64,000 nucleotides of DNA from Verrucomicrobiota bacterium (GTDB lineage Bacteria > Verrucomicrobiota > Verrucomicrobiia > Verrucomicrobiales > Akkermansiaceae), in NCBI GenBank assembly GCA_026397725.1, contig JAPLUI010000261.1, positions 1 through 64,000 on the forward strand, written 5' to 3'. Shown here in pieces: positions 27,100 through 35,207 of the stretch. The position numbers and the translations under genes were made by a program. Positions within the stretch are counted from its first letter, which is position 1. The number at the start of each line of letters is the position of its first letter. The notes under the pieces were generated by a model. The model ran no database searches. It was not told the origin of the DNA and worked only from the letters and a program-made list of their open reading frames with translations.

Positions 27100-28290
27100 A
27101 TGTCGAATAAACCACTCAATGTCGGACTGGTCGGCGGAGGCAAAGGCGCCTTCATCGTCCATCCTCATCAAAAAGCGATTCTGATGGACGGCACGCGCCG
27201 GATTGTCGCCGGAGCGCTCTTTCCCGATCCGAAAGTCGCGCTTGAAGAAGCGGCCAACTGGCCCTATCCGATCAAGGGTTACGGCTCCTACGACGCGATG
27301 ATCGCCGCCAATGCGAGCGCACCCGCAGCCGAGAAGCTCGACTACATCCTCATCGTCACGCCTAACTTCGTCCACTACGATCCGGCGATGAAGGCCATGA
27401 AGGCCGGCCTTGCCGTGTTCTGCGAGAAACCGCTTTGCCTCAATCTCAAGGAAGCCACCGAGCTGGTGAACACCTCCCGCAAGCTCGGCGTGCCCTTCGG
27501 CGTGGCGCACACCTACGTCGGCCACTGGACCAGCCGCTTGAGCCGCTACATCGTCCAGAGCGGCTTGTTAGGCGAGATCCGCTGGGTGGACAGCTATTAC
27601 ATTCAAGGCTGGCTCGCCACCAAGCTGGAAGCCACCGGCCAACAGCAGGCGTCCTGGCGCGTCGATCCGAAGCGTGCCGGCGGCTCCGGTTGCGGCGGCG
27701 ACATCGGCACCCATGCCCTCATGCAGCTTCGCTACGTCACCGGCCTCGAGGTCACCCAGGTCTCCGCTCAAATGGAAACCTTCGTCGAAGGCCGCCAGCT
27801 CGACGACCACTTCACCATCTACTGCAAGCTCAACAACGGCGGCAAGGCCCTCGTCCGCGCCTCCCAAATCTGCATCGGCCACAAGAACGACCTCGGCATC
27901 GCCATCTCCGGCACCAAGGGCACCCTGCGCTGGCGCCAGGAAGACCCGGAATGCCTCACCGTCTGTCTGCCCGACCAGCCGGATCGCGTCTATTGGCGTG
28001 GTGCCGTCGCTCCGGGCGATGGCTTCCTGCCCAAGACCATTCCCGCCGAACTGCTGGCCGAGTCCACCCTGCCAGCCGGTCATCCCGAGGCGTTTCATGA
28101 TGCCTTTGCCCGCCTCCACCGCTGCTTCGAGACCGACGTCCGCAAGTGGCAGGCCGGCAAGAAATTCACCTCCGACGGCAGCAAATACGCCAACGTGGAG
28201 GACGGTTGGACCGGCATCGCCTTCATCGAAACCTGCGTCAAAAGCAGCAAGAAAAAGGGCGCCTGGGTCGCCATGCCGAAACCGATCTAA
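27100..28290 (+). CDS. Gfo/Idh/MocA-family NAD(P)-dependent oxidoreductase
   Basis: 396 aa. An N-terminal Rossmann fold opens with VGLVGGGKGAF. The family EKP motif is in VFCEKPLCLNL, providing the catalytic Lys. The C-terminal alpha/beta domain contains GGSGCGGDIGTHAL, whose His is the second catalytic residue. No Tat or Sec signal is visible, unlike many Planctomycetota/Verrucomicrobiota paralogues, so it is cytoplasmic. It probably oxidises or reduces a sugar or inositol-type hydroxyl. It is preceded by a short C-rich spacer with ACACACCCC runs and followed by bioA 59 bp downstream. Confidence 0.88.
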   Translation: MSNKPLNVGLVGGGKGAFIVHPHQKAILMDGTRRIVAGALFPDPKVALEEAANWPYPIKGYGSYDAMIAANASAPAAEKLDYILIVTPNFVHYDPAMKAMKAGLAVFCEKPLCLNLKEATELVNTSRKLGVPFGVAHTYVGHWTSRLSRYIVQSGLLGEIRWVDSYYIQGWLATKLEATGQQQASWRVDPKRAGGSGCGGDIGTHALMQLRYVTGLEVTQVSAQMETFVEGRQLDDHFTIYCKLNNGGKALVRASQICIGHKNDLGIAISGTKGTLRWRQEDPECLTVCLPDQPDRVYWRGAVAPGDGFLPKTIPAELLAESTLPAGHPEAFHDAFARLHRCFETDVRKWQAGKKFTSDGSKYANVEDGWTGIAFIETCVKSSKKKGAWVAMPKPI

Positions 28291-28349
28291 CATCCATACG
28301 GAGCGGGACTCGCCCCAGTCCCGCTCCCGCTTTCCCGCGGTCTCCCCCG

Positions 28350-29636
28350 ATGCGCGACGACACCCGCCGCTGGCTTGAGGCCGATCAGGCTCATTGTTGG
28401 CATCCGTTCACCCGCCAGGCGGAATGGTGCGGGCACGGGCATCATCCCCTGGTGCTGGTCAAGGGCGAGGGGGTGTGGCTGTGGGATTCCGAGGGCCGCC
28501 GGTATTTTGATGGCAATTCCTCGATCTGGACCAATCTCCACGGCCACGGCCATCCGCACCTCGTCGCCGCCATCCGCGCCCAACTCGAGCGCGTGGCTCA
28601 CACCTCGTTTCTCGGCTTCACCCACCCCGGCGCGGCGGACTTGGCCGCCCGCCTGTGCGCGTTTTTCCCTGACCACACGCTGGAGCGCGTGTTCTTCTCC
28701 GACGATGGCTCCACCGCCATCGAATGTGCCCTGAAAATGGCCGTGCAATTCCGCCTGCAGACGGACGCCCCGGAGCGCAGCGGCTTCATCGCCTTCGCCA
28801 ACGGCTACCATGGCGACACCCTTGGCGCGGCCTCGCTGGGCGGTGTCGGCCGCTTCTTAGGGGGCTGCCGCGGCCTGGGGTTTCCGGTACAGCACGTTGC
28901 CTCGCTGGAAGAGCTGCATGCCTTGCCTGGCAAAATCCTCGCCGGCACCGCCGGGGTCGTGATCGAGCCGCTCATCCAGGGGGTCAATGAAATGCGCCCC
29001 TGGCCGGCGGGCATGCTCGCCGCCCTCCGCGCCTGGTGCGACGACCACGGCATTCATCTGATCCTCGATGAGGTCCTGACCGGCTTTGGCCGCACCGGCA
29101 GCATGTTCGCCTGCCAGCGCGAAAACGTCATCCCGGATTTCCTCTGCCTGGCCAAGGGCCTCACCGGAGGCTACCTGCCCATGGCCGCCACCCTCACCAC
29201 CGGCGCGATCTACGAGGCCTTCCTCGGTGCCGCCGAGCGGACGTTCTACTATGGCCATAGTTACACCGCCAATCCGCTCGGCTGTGCCGCCGCGCTGGCC
29301 AGCCTCGAGGTGTTTGAGCAAGAAAAAACCTTGGAATCACTCGCGCCGAAGATCGAGCACCTGCGCCGGGGACTCGCCGCCCTCAAATCCCGCCAACCCC
29401 TGATTCACGAAATCCGCCATTGCGGATTCATCGCCGGCATCGAACTCCGCCGACCGAATGGCGAAAAATTCCCGCCCGCCGAGCGCATCGGCGAAGCCAT
29501 CTGCCTGGCCGCCCGTGCCCACGGCCTGCTCACCCGCCCGATCCTGGATACCGTCGTCCTGCTCCCCCCGCTCGCCGCCACCCCCGCCGATCTCGACCAC
29601 GCCCTCGCCGCGCTCGATGCCGCCCTCGGCGGCTAA
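28350..29636 (+). CDS. bioA: Adenosylmethionine-8-amino-7-oxononanoate aminotransferase
   Basis: 428-aa class III aminotransferase. It starts WHPFTRQ, the N-terminal signature that separates BioA from other omega-aminotransferases. FDGNSSIWTNLHGHGHP follows, then the PLP-binding sequence LILDEVLTGFGRTG and the Schiff-base Lys in CLAKGLTGGYLPMAATL. It would convert KAPA to DAPA using S-adenosylmethionine in biotin synthesis. Length matches BioA (about 430). An earlier in-frame ATG at 28146 lies inside the preceding gene and is rejected. No other bio gene is in the window. It is the last gene before the repeat-rich spacer and tRNA-Cys. Confidence 0.88.
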   Translation: MRDDTRRWLEADQAHCWHPFTRQAEWCGHGHHPLVLVKGEGVWLWDSEGRRYFDGNSSIWTNLHGHGHPHLVAAIRAQLERVAHTSFLGFTHPGAADLAARLCAFFPDHTLERVFFSDDGSTAIECALKMAVQFRLQTDAPERSGFIAFANGYHGDTLGAASLGGVGRFLGGCRGLGFPVQHVASLEELHALPGKILAGTAGVVIEPLIQGVNEMRPWPAGMLAALRAWCDDHGIHLILDEVLTGFGRTGSMFACQRENVIPDFLCLAKGLTGGYLPMAATLTTGAIYEAFLGAAERTFYYGHSYTANPLGCAAALASLEVFEQEKTLESLAPKIEHLRRGLAALKSRQPLIHEIRHCGFIAGIELRRPNGEKFPPAERIGEAICLAARAHGLLTRPILDTVVLLPPLAATPADLDHALAALDAALGG

Positions 29637-29646
29637 CCGGCCATGG

Positions 29647-29787
29647 GTAGGGCGGCCCGGCCGCGGGCCGCCCACATGTCCGCCCGCATGGGCGGTGTGA
29701 ATGCACGGCACATGAACCGCACCATGGCACCTCACCCGCCGGGGCAGTCAGGGCGCGGCGCGGCCGCCACGCCCTACCGCCGCGATG
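29647..29787 (+). repeat. Two-hairpin repeat, copy A
   Basis: First unit of a 141-bp tandem pair. Hairpin 1 at 29650-29673 has a 10-bp stem; hairpin 2 at 29680-29695 is CCGCCC-GCAT-GGGCGG. Outer ends GTAGGGCGGCC and GGCCGCCACGCCCTAC are inverted relative to each other, giving a MITE-like outline. Confidence 0.75.
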
Positions 29788-29918
29788 GTAGGGCGGCCCG
29801 GCCTCGGGCCGCCCACTTGTCCGCCCGCATGGGCGGCGCTGATGCGCGGTGCATGAGCCGCGCATGGGATGCCTCACCCACAGGGGCAGTCAGGGCGCGG
29901 CGTGGCCGCCACGCCCCG
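29788..29918 (+). repeat. Two-hairpin repeat, copy B
   Basis: Second unit of the tandem pair. Hairpin 1 is at 29791-29814 (loop GCCT) and hairpin 2 at 29821-29836. It diverges from copy A mainly outside the stems. A third copy lies at 52315-52360. Confidence 0.75.
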
Positions 29919-29974
29919 GGCCTGGCTGGTCGCGAAAATTCGGACTGCGGCCGGTTTTTCTTGAAATCAGGTTC

Positions 29975-30003
29975 TTGACAAGCGCCCGCCCGCACCCTAT
30001 TCC
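29975..30003 (+). promoter_or_regulatory. Promoter of tRNA-Cys
   Basis: A perfect -35 TTGACA at 29975-29980, a 17-bp spacer and TATTCC as -10 at 29998-30003. The tRNA starts 22 bp further on. Spacing is ideal and the context is intergenic. Confidence 0.55.
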
Positions 30004-30025
30004 CTTCCAGCGCGCCATTGCGAAT

Positions 30026-30100
30026 GGCGGAGTAGCCAACCGGTAAGGCAGTGGTTTGCAAAACCATCATTAGCGAGTTCGATTCTCGCCTCCGCCTCCA
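30026..30100 (+). tRNA. tRNA-Cys (GCA)
   Basis: 75-nt cloverleaf with encoded CCA. The acceptor stem pairs GGCGGAG (30026-30032) with CTCCGCC (30090-30096). The discriminator is U73, the cysteine identity base. The anticodon loop TTGCAAA gives anticodon GCA, and the T arm is GCGAG-TTCGATT-CTCGC. Its 3' 51 bp (30050-30100) are exactly duplicated at 46134-46184, so it is the attachment site of the 16-kb element. The gene itself remains intact after integration. Confidence 0.95.
30050..30100 (+). repeat. Left attachment repeat (att core, 51 bp)
   Basis: Anticodon arm to CCA of tRNA-Cys, identical over 51 bp to 46134-46184. It defines the left end of the element. Confidence 0.9.
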
Positions 30101-30103
30101 CTT

Positions 30104-30127
30104 AATCCCCTTGTAAATCAAGGGATT
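30104..30127 (+). terminator. Hairpin downstream of tRNA-Cys
   Basis: AATCCCCTTG, loop TAAAT, CAAGGGATT: a 9-bp stem with one bulged C, starting 3 nt after the CCA end. There is no long T-run, so it is a weak terminator or processing signal. Confidence 0.45.
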
Positions 30128-30160
30128 ACGGCAAATAAAAGCAGTTAGGGAAGCACCCCG

Positions 30161-30238
30161 GAAACGCAGAAAAACGCGCCAAAACGCACCGAATACTGGA
30201 TGGTAAGTGGATGGTGAAAATTTCCCAACATTTTCCCA
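30161..30238 (+). promoter_or_regulatory. Iteron cluster beside the left att site
   Basis: Three families of helically phased direct heptamers: RAAACGC three times at 10-bp steps (30161-30187), TGGATGG twice at an 11-bp step (30197, 30208) and TTTCCCA twice at an 11-bp step (30221, 30232). This is typical of integrase arm-type or excisionase binding sites. The TGGATGG pair recurs at 46083-46100. Confidence 0.5.
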
Positions 30239-30319
30239 GCACGTCCGCCCCGTTACCTATTCCCCGCGCCCGGCCGCGCGTGCTGGACAAAGGGTCTGGA
30301 TTCGGGCATCTTCCCCTGC

Positions 30320-30589
30320 ATGAATTGGCAGCATCGCCTGATTGTGAGAAAGCTCGCCGAGGGCTGTTTGGTCCGTGAGGCGGCGGGCGCGGCCGGCGTG
30401 CATCGGCAGACGTTCTGGCGGTGGCTTCGCGCCTCCCCCGATTTCGCCCAAGCCGTCGCCGCAGCGCGTGAGGCGGGCAAGGACGAGCGCACCTTCCGCC
30501 TGTGGCTCCGGCATCCATTCCGGGGGCTCAGGCCGCCAGCGGGCAAAGGGCACGGCGGAAAGCCCCGGTTCGCCTGGGGGCGGCGGTGA
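30320..30589 (+). CDS. Small HTH DNA-binding protein
   Basis: 89 aa with a helix-turn-helix near residues 16-37 (GCLVREAAGAAGVHRQTFWRWL) followed by ASPDFAQAVAAAREAG. This pairing is seen in terminase-small-subunit-like and transposase-type HTH proteins. The C-terminus is basic. It is the only rightward gene of the element, 80 bp from the iteron cluster and close to the left att. It could be a regulator or directionality factor (inference). No terminase large subunit accompanies it, which argues against a packaging role. Confidence 0.5.
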   Translation: MNWQHRLIVRKLAEGCLVREAAGAAGVHRQTFWRWLRASPDFAQAVAAAREAGKDERTFRLWLRHPFRGLRPPAGKGHGGKPRFAWGRR

Positions 30590-30754
30590 GCTTGTCGGTG
30601 GTCCGTGCCTCTACGGGCTTTCCGCGTGGAACCGGGGGGGCCGGATTGGCCGGGCGCGAATCTGAAACACGTACCGGTTGCGCTCTCGCTCAGGATTCCC
30701 ATTCCGGTCCCGTCCGGAAAGTAACCGGGCCGCTTGAAAAGGGTAACGCACCCC

Positions 30755-31645
30755 TCAATGCCAGATGGGCGACTGCTCCCAGCCTCCTGGGAAACCCATG
30801 TCGGCCAGCGGAATGTCGGGATAGGCCGCCAGCACGGCTTTGAGCCGCTCCGACCAGGCGCTTGCGGGCGCGGTTTGCCGAAGGAGATAGCGCAGGACAC
30901 TGAGCAGGCCGAAGATGCGGTCGTCACGGATGGCGACGGGCTGGTGCCATTGCGGATGTTTGTTGGCACGGGGGATTTGCGGGCGCAGACCGAACACGCG
31001 GTTCCAGACGCGGGCATGGTGGGCGCACAGGTTGCGGGCTTGGTTCAGTGCCCGGAGCCATGATTCAAACACCGTGTCAGCCACCCCGAAATGTCCGGCA
31101 AGGGCTTGTTGCAGCGGCTTTGCCAGTCCCCGATACAGGGTGAACATGCCGCCAAAGGTCATCAGCTCGCAGGCCATCCACAACGGCAGGTCGGTCTCCG
31201 TGGTGTACTTGGCGAAAAAGTGGGTGACGAACGCCTCGCGACTGCGGCGGGCCTCCTCCCGGATCCGTTCGAGCAGGTCGCGATGCTCATGGACCTGTAG
31301 GCCGGGCAGATTCGCGCGGTCGAGATAGCCGAACGGGCCGTACGCCAAGGCATGGTGGTTGACGATGCGGGTGCGGATGGCCACTTCCGCCCGCTCGATG
31401 GCATCCAGCAGCAGCAGGCGCATTTGGCGGTCAAAGGTGTAGCGGTGCCAGATCAGGTCCAGCGTGGTGCCGGGAACAAAGGAATCGTCCGGGCGGCGGA
31501 ACGGCACCCAATAGGCGCTGAGCCGGTAATAACTGACGGCTTCAAGCTTGGCCACGAGCTGGGCCTTGGACGCCCCCGCCAAGCCGCGAGCCAGCAGCAA
31601 ATCAGCCTGGGCGCTGAAGGTAATTGCAGGCTTGGGGTATCTCAT
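30755..31645 (-). CDS. Abi_2 (AbiD/AbiF)-family abortive-infection protein
   Basis: 296 aa of the Abi_2 family. The N-terminal signature is YYRLSAYWVPFR (about 39-50) with the following FDRQMRLLLLDAIERAEVAIRTRI. The C-terminal part has RNLCAHHARVWNR (about 200-212), the HEPN-type RNx(2)AHH ribonuclease motif. Length and both signatures are complete. Family members block phage growth by a toxic, probably RNA-cleaving, response. The gene is cargo of the integrative element. Its ATG lies 28 nt after an intrinsic-terminator-like hairpin in the leader, suggesting RNA-level control. No separate protein antitoxin is adjacent. Confidence 0.82.
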   Translation of the reverse strand: MRYPKPAITFSAQADLLLARGLAGASKAQLVAKLEAVSYYRLSAYWVPFRRPDDSFVPGTTLDLIWHRYTFDRQMRLLLLDAIERAEVAIRTRIVNHHALAYGPFGYLDRANLPGLQVHEHRDLLERIREEARRSREAFVTHFFAKYTTETDLPLWMACELMTFGGMFTLYRGLAKPLQQALAGHFGVADTVFESWLRALNQARNLCAHHARVWNRVFGLRPQIPRANKHPQWHQPVAIRDDRIFGLLSVLRYLLRQTAPASAWSERLKAVLAAYPDIPLADMGFPGGWEQSPIWH

Positions 31646-31672
31646 GGTCCTTCACTTTCTCTTGCGGGCATT

Positions 31673-31760
31673 AAAAACCCGCCAGTATTGAGCGTCTCCT
31701 TGCGGACAGAGGCTTGGCGGGTGTGCTGGAGGGAGATTACTCCGCTCCCATCCCGCGTCA
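31673..31760 (-). ncRNA. Structured leader / candidate ncRNA upstream of Abi_2 gene
   Basis: Reading leftward: a small GGGAG/CTCCC hairpin (31731-31749), then ACCCGCCA (31722-31715) pairing with TGGCGGGT (31684-31677) and followed by TTTT. Inside the loop a shorter helix is capped by a GCAA tetraloop. The result is a terminator-like structure just before the abortive-infection gene. Either a short ncRNA ends here or the gene is attenuated. The 5' end is a guess. Confidence 0.45.
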
Positions 31761-31986
31761 AATGAAATTTCGGAAAACTGTCGGTTCATGCGGAAGATGC
31801 CTGCGGACACCCACGAACAAGCCGTGAGACGCTCCCGCCCAGAAGGGCTCCCATTGCCCAAAGCGGGAGTGCCTCGCGGCAACGGCAAGCCGCACCCGGA
31901 GGGACTTGTCAAGGTCGGCGGATTGACAGACCAGCGGATTTGCGCAACACGGCTCGCCAGCGGCAATCGGTCCGGGTGTCGGAAGA

Positions 31987-32048
31987 TTACGGCGCTTCCT
32001 CCTCAACCCTGAAGTACCGCTTGGCCACATTGCGGGTGGAGTAGAACC
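31987..32048 (-). pseudogene. 3'-end scar of a surface-protein paralogue
   Basis: Directly after the stop of the 32052-33221 gene, in another frame, lie about 20 codons (RFYSTRNVAKRYFRVEEEAP, then TAA). They match the last residues of the 33389-35164 protein (RFYSTRNVPKRYFRVEEDAP) almost exactly. This is the leftover 3' end of a fourth paralogue, most simply produced by unequal recombination among the shared C-terminal modules. Confidence 0.7.
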
Positions 32049-32051
32049 GTC

Positions 32052-33221
32052 TCAATTCCGCCGCGAGCGGAAGAACTGTTGCGGTTGCCCTTCGATAGAG
32101 TAGAAGCGGTTGATCACGCCGCCCGTGCCAATGATGTTCGTTTCGACGGTCGTCCAGTCCGTGAGATTGGTGGACGATTCGATGCGATAGGTCAGCCCCG
32201 AACCGGCGTTGAAGCGGTATTCGACTGCCAAGCGGATGCTCGATGCCGCATCGGGCACGCTCGTTGCGAGGATGGGGCTGAATCCGGTCTGGACCTCAAA
32301 GTCATCCTCGAAGCCGTCGCCGTCCGTGTCCCGAAGGTGCGGGTTGGAGTGGTGGGCATAGACCTCCTGGCCGTCGTTGAGTCCGTCGCCGTCGGTATCG
32401 GGATTGGTCGGGCTGGTGCCGGTGTTTTCGGGCGAGACATAGACGCCGGTCCCGGTTTCATATTCGTCAAGAATGCCGTCCCCGTCAGTATCCGGGCTTC
32501 CGTAGCGGGCCACTGCGAAACTTCCCACAGCAGCCTTGTGGGATGACCCGGCGACAACAATCCTGCCGTCGTTTTGCATGACAACCCCGGCCACCGAATC
32601 ACTGCCGCCGGTGAAGTCGGTTGTGACATAGCCGGTGGGGCTGAAAGTCGTGTCCAGGCTTCCATCGGCCCGATATCGGACCATCGCAAAATCATAGGAA
32701 TTTCCGGGACTATCGTTAGGGGTGGTTCCCGCAAGGACGATCTTGCCGTCTCTCTGCAAGGCACACACCCCGTTCGAGATAGTGGTGATGACCTTTCCGG
32801 TGCCATTGAATGAGGTGTCCAGTGTCCCGTTAGTGTTGTACCGGGCCATTGCGCTGCCGCCGCTGATGGTGCCCGCCAATAGGATTTTCCCGTCCCCCTG
32901 CACCGCCACGCTCCGTCCCCAGTTAGGGTCCCCACCAAAGTCTGTAAGCACCTTCCCCGAAACATTGAAAGTCGTGTCGAGGCTCCCGTTCGGGTTATAG
33001 CGAACCACCGCGAAGTCATTGGAAGAATACCCGGCCACCACGATCTTTCCGTCGCTCTGTAGCGCGACGCTGTAGGCTTGATCATAGCTACCTCCAAAGT
33101 TCGTGGTCACCTTCCCCGTGCCGCCAAAGCTGAGGTCAAGAGCGACCGGCGCGGCACTGGCCGGTTGAAGGAAGGCGGCGAGCGTGCCGCAGGCGAGGGT
33201 GATGAGGCGGGTTGTTTTCAT
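32052..33221 (-). CDS. Secreted delta-60-repeat protein with TSP3 and shared C-terminal module
   Basis: 389 aa. A signal peptide (MKTTRLITLACGTLAAFLQPASA) is followed by four or five ~55-residue delta-60 repeats (GTGKVTTNFGG ... VALQSDGKIVVAGYS ... FAVVRYNPNGSLDTTF), about residues 30-240, likely forming a beta-propeller. Three DTDGDG calcium-binding thrombospondin-type-3 units (about 245-310) follow. The C-terminal ~60 residues (YRIESSTNLTDWTTVET ... RFYSIEGQPQQFFRSRRN) are shared with the next two genes. Probably exported and attached to or released from the surface. It is the last of three paralogous-architecture genes in the element. Confidence 0.75.
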   Translation of the reverse strand: MKTTRLITLACGTLAAFLQPASAAPVALDLSFGGTGKVTTNFGGSYDQAYSVALQSDGKIVVAGYSSNDFAVVRYNPNGSLDTTFNVSGKVLTDFGGDPNWGRSVAVQGDGKILLAGTISGGSAMARYNTNGTLDTSFNGTGKVITTISNGVCALQRDGKIVLAGTTPNDSPGNSYDFAMVRYRADGSLDTTFSPTGYVTTDFTGGSDSVAGVVMQNDGRIVVAGSSHKAAVGSFAVARYGSPDTDGDGILDEYETGTGVYVSPENTGTSPTNPDTDGDGLNDGQEVYAHHSNPHLRDTDGDGFEDDFEVQTGFSPILATSVPDAASSIRLAVEYRFNAGSGLTYRIESSTNLTDWTTVETNIIGTGGVINRFYSIEGQPQQFFRSRRN

Positions 33222-33388
33222 GCGCGGATGTTACGGTTACGGATGTTACTGTTCGGTTGATCGGAATTTGTCGGATAAATAGATTTGCCCTCCGCGCCAA
33301 GTAAACTATTACCAGGAATTTGCTTTTGACGTGAAGGCCGTTGGAAGTGCCGGTGGCCGGGCCGGAGGGCAGGGAAAATGGGCGGAAA

Positions 33389-35164
33389 TCACGGTGCGTC
33401 TTCTTCCACCCTGAAGTATCGCTTCGGCACGTTGCGGGTGGAGTAGAACCGCTGGATGACGGTGCCGCTGCCGGCGATGCCGGTTTCAACGGTGGTCCAG
33501 GTGGACAGGTCGGGCGAATCCTCGATCCGGTAGGTTTTGCCAACCACGGATGAAAAGGTGAACTCGATGGCGGTGCGGGCCTCCGCCACCAGCGGCGGGG
33601 CGTCCAGCGGGTCGAGCGGAGAATGGCCGGTCTGCACCTCGTACCCGTCAAGGAAGCCGTCGCCGTCGGTGTCGGCAACATCCGGGTTGGTGCCATATAC
33701 CACGATTTCCTGATAATTCGTCAGCCCGTCGCCATCGGGGTCGCGGGGATCCGGCCCGAAAACCGCCGTGATGGTCTTGTCTGAGTCCATCACGACGGAA
33801 AGCGGATTCGCCCTGCCCGTGGCATCGCCGGTCCATTTGCTGAACACGTAGCCGGGGTCCGGGGTGGCGGTGAGCGTGGCGGTGCTGCCGGGCGTGTAGT
33901 TACCCGCGCCGGTAACCGTGCCGTGTTGGGCGGGGGTAGAAAGGGGCACCGTGTTGCGGGTCTCCACCACCACGTTGGTGGTGAGCGCGATGGAGCCGCC
34001 AGTTAGGACTGAACTCCGAGCTGCCCGGAACCCGCGGGCGTTGTCCGTGTAGTCCGGTTCGTTGCTGTTGCGGTTCGCGACGCGGCAGTTGCCCGCTACG
34101 CTGTAGCCCCAACCGCCGCCCCGGACTACCCGCTTCAAGCCCGAAGCGGCGCCTCGCGGGTCGGTTTGTGCGCCGGGAGCGTAAGTGCCATACCAGTCCC
34201 AGCACCACTCCCAAGCATTGCCCGCCATGTCATACAAGCCATACCCGTTGGGAGCGAAACTCCCCACCGGCGAGGTGTATGGCGTTGCGCCCGTGCCCCA
34301 GGTCGGATGAAAGCCCGTGGTTCCGGTCTGGTAGCTCTCGTTACCGGTATTGGAGAAATTCGCCTGGCTGTGGCTGATGGTGTCGCCCCACGGGAAGCGC
34401 TTGCCGCTCAAGCCGCCCCCTGCCGCCTTTTCCCACTCCGCCTCGGTCGGCAGGCGGTAGCCGTTGGTGGTCCAGTTCACAGTTGGGTCGGTGGTGCCGG
34501 TTTTCATGACATCTCCGCTGGCCGTGTAGCACGGCGTAAGTCCTTCTTGCTCGCTCCGGGCATTGCACCACTTGATCACGTCCCACCAAGTAACGGTTTC
34601 CACCGGGTGATCCGCTGCCTTGTCAGCGCCAACTGACAAATCCGTGTAGCCGTGGCTGACCGCCCAAGCTTTCACCGCATCCCACTCTGCCTTGGTCACT
34701 TCTTGCTGGCCCATGAAGAAGGCACTCAGGGTCACGGCCCGGGTCGGAGCGTCGCTGATTCCATCCAACGAGTCCCCCATCGTGAAGGCCCCGCCGGGGA
34801 TGAGGGAAAAGCCAAGCGGAACATCGGTAGCCGTCACCTTGAAGCGCATCTGCGTGCTGTATTGCTCGCTCCAATCCGTGCCCGCGTTCCAAGTGATCCG
34901 CAGGTCGCTGCCGGGTGTAACGGTGTTGCCGACGGAACCCGTCACGGAGGCCGCCGGAACTTCCCAAGAGGTTCCACCATCGGCGGAGATTTCGAGCGAG
35001 ACAGACACCGGGGTTGCAATGCCCGCGATGTCAAAATCAACATCGACCAGCTTGGTGCCGGGGCATTGGGCGGCGCGGACATTGCCGACCGTGAGTTGCG
35101 CGTGCGCCGGGGCTACAAGGGCCAGCGCGGCGAGCAAGGTGAGGAAACGACGTGGCGTTTTCAT
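33389..35164 (-). CDS. Secreted SUMF1/FGE-fold protein with InlB-like repeat and TSP3
   Basis: 591 aa. Signal peptide to AHAQ (about 23), then a beta domain and a formylglycine-generating-enzyme-type domain (about 115-390). FGE markers are LIPGGAFTMGD, QQEVTKAEWDAV, YRLPTEAEWEKAAGGG, GYGLYDMAGNAWEWCWDWY and RVVRGGGW ... ARGFRAARS. A bacterial-repeat (InlB B-type) domain follows (TATPDPGYVFSKWTGDATG), then DPDGDG/DTDGDG calcium units. The C-terminal module YRIEDSPDLSTWTTVETG ... YFRVEEDAP closes it. FGE-fold domains in such proteins are usually binding or structural. The catalytic Cys pair of true FGE was not found. No reverse transcriptase is nearby, so it is not a diversity-generating-retroelement target here. 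Confidence 0.78.
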   Translation of the reverse strand: MKTPRRFLTLLAALALVAPAHAQLTVGNVRAAQCPGTKLVDVDFDIAGIATPVSVSLEISADGGTSWEVPAASVTGSVGNTVTPGSDLRITWNAGTDWSEQYSTQMRFKVTATDVPLGFSLIPGGAFTMGDSLDGISDAPTRAVTLSAFFMGQQEVTKAEWDAVKAWAVSHGYTDLSVGADKAADHPVETVTWWDVIKWCNARSEQEGLTPCYTASGDVMKTGTTDPTVNWTTNGYRLPTEAEWEKAAGGGLSGKRFPWGDTISHSQANFSNTGNESYQTGTTGFHPTWGTGATPYTSPVGSFAPNGYGLYDMAGNAWEWCWDWYGTYAPGAQTDPRGAASGLKRVVRGGGWGYSVAGNCRVANRNSNEPDYTDNARGFRAARSSVLTGGSIALTTNVVVETRNTVPLSTPAQHGTVTGAGNYTPGSTATLTATPDPGYVFSKWTGDATGRANPLSVVMDSDKTITAVFGPDPRDPDGDGLTNYQEIVVYGTNPDVADTDGDGFLDGYEVQTGHSPLDPLDAPPLVAEARTAIEFTFSSVVGKTYRIEDSPDLSTWTTVETGIAGSGTVIQRFYSTRNVPKRYFRVEEDAP

Positions 35165-35207
35165 GGCTTCAGGATTGAATTCGTTGTTGGAGTAAACGTG
35201 CTACGAA

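Noticed and set aside
30320..30589. Phage terminase small subunit
   Set aside because: The HTH and following helix are compatible, but there is no large terminase, portal or capsid gene in the element.
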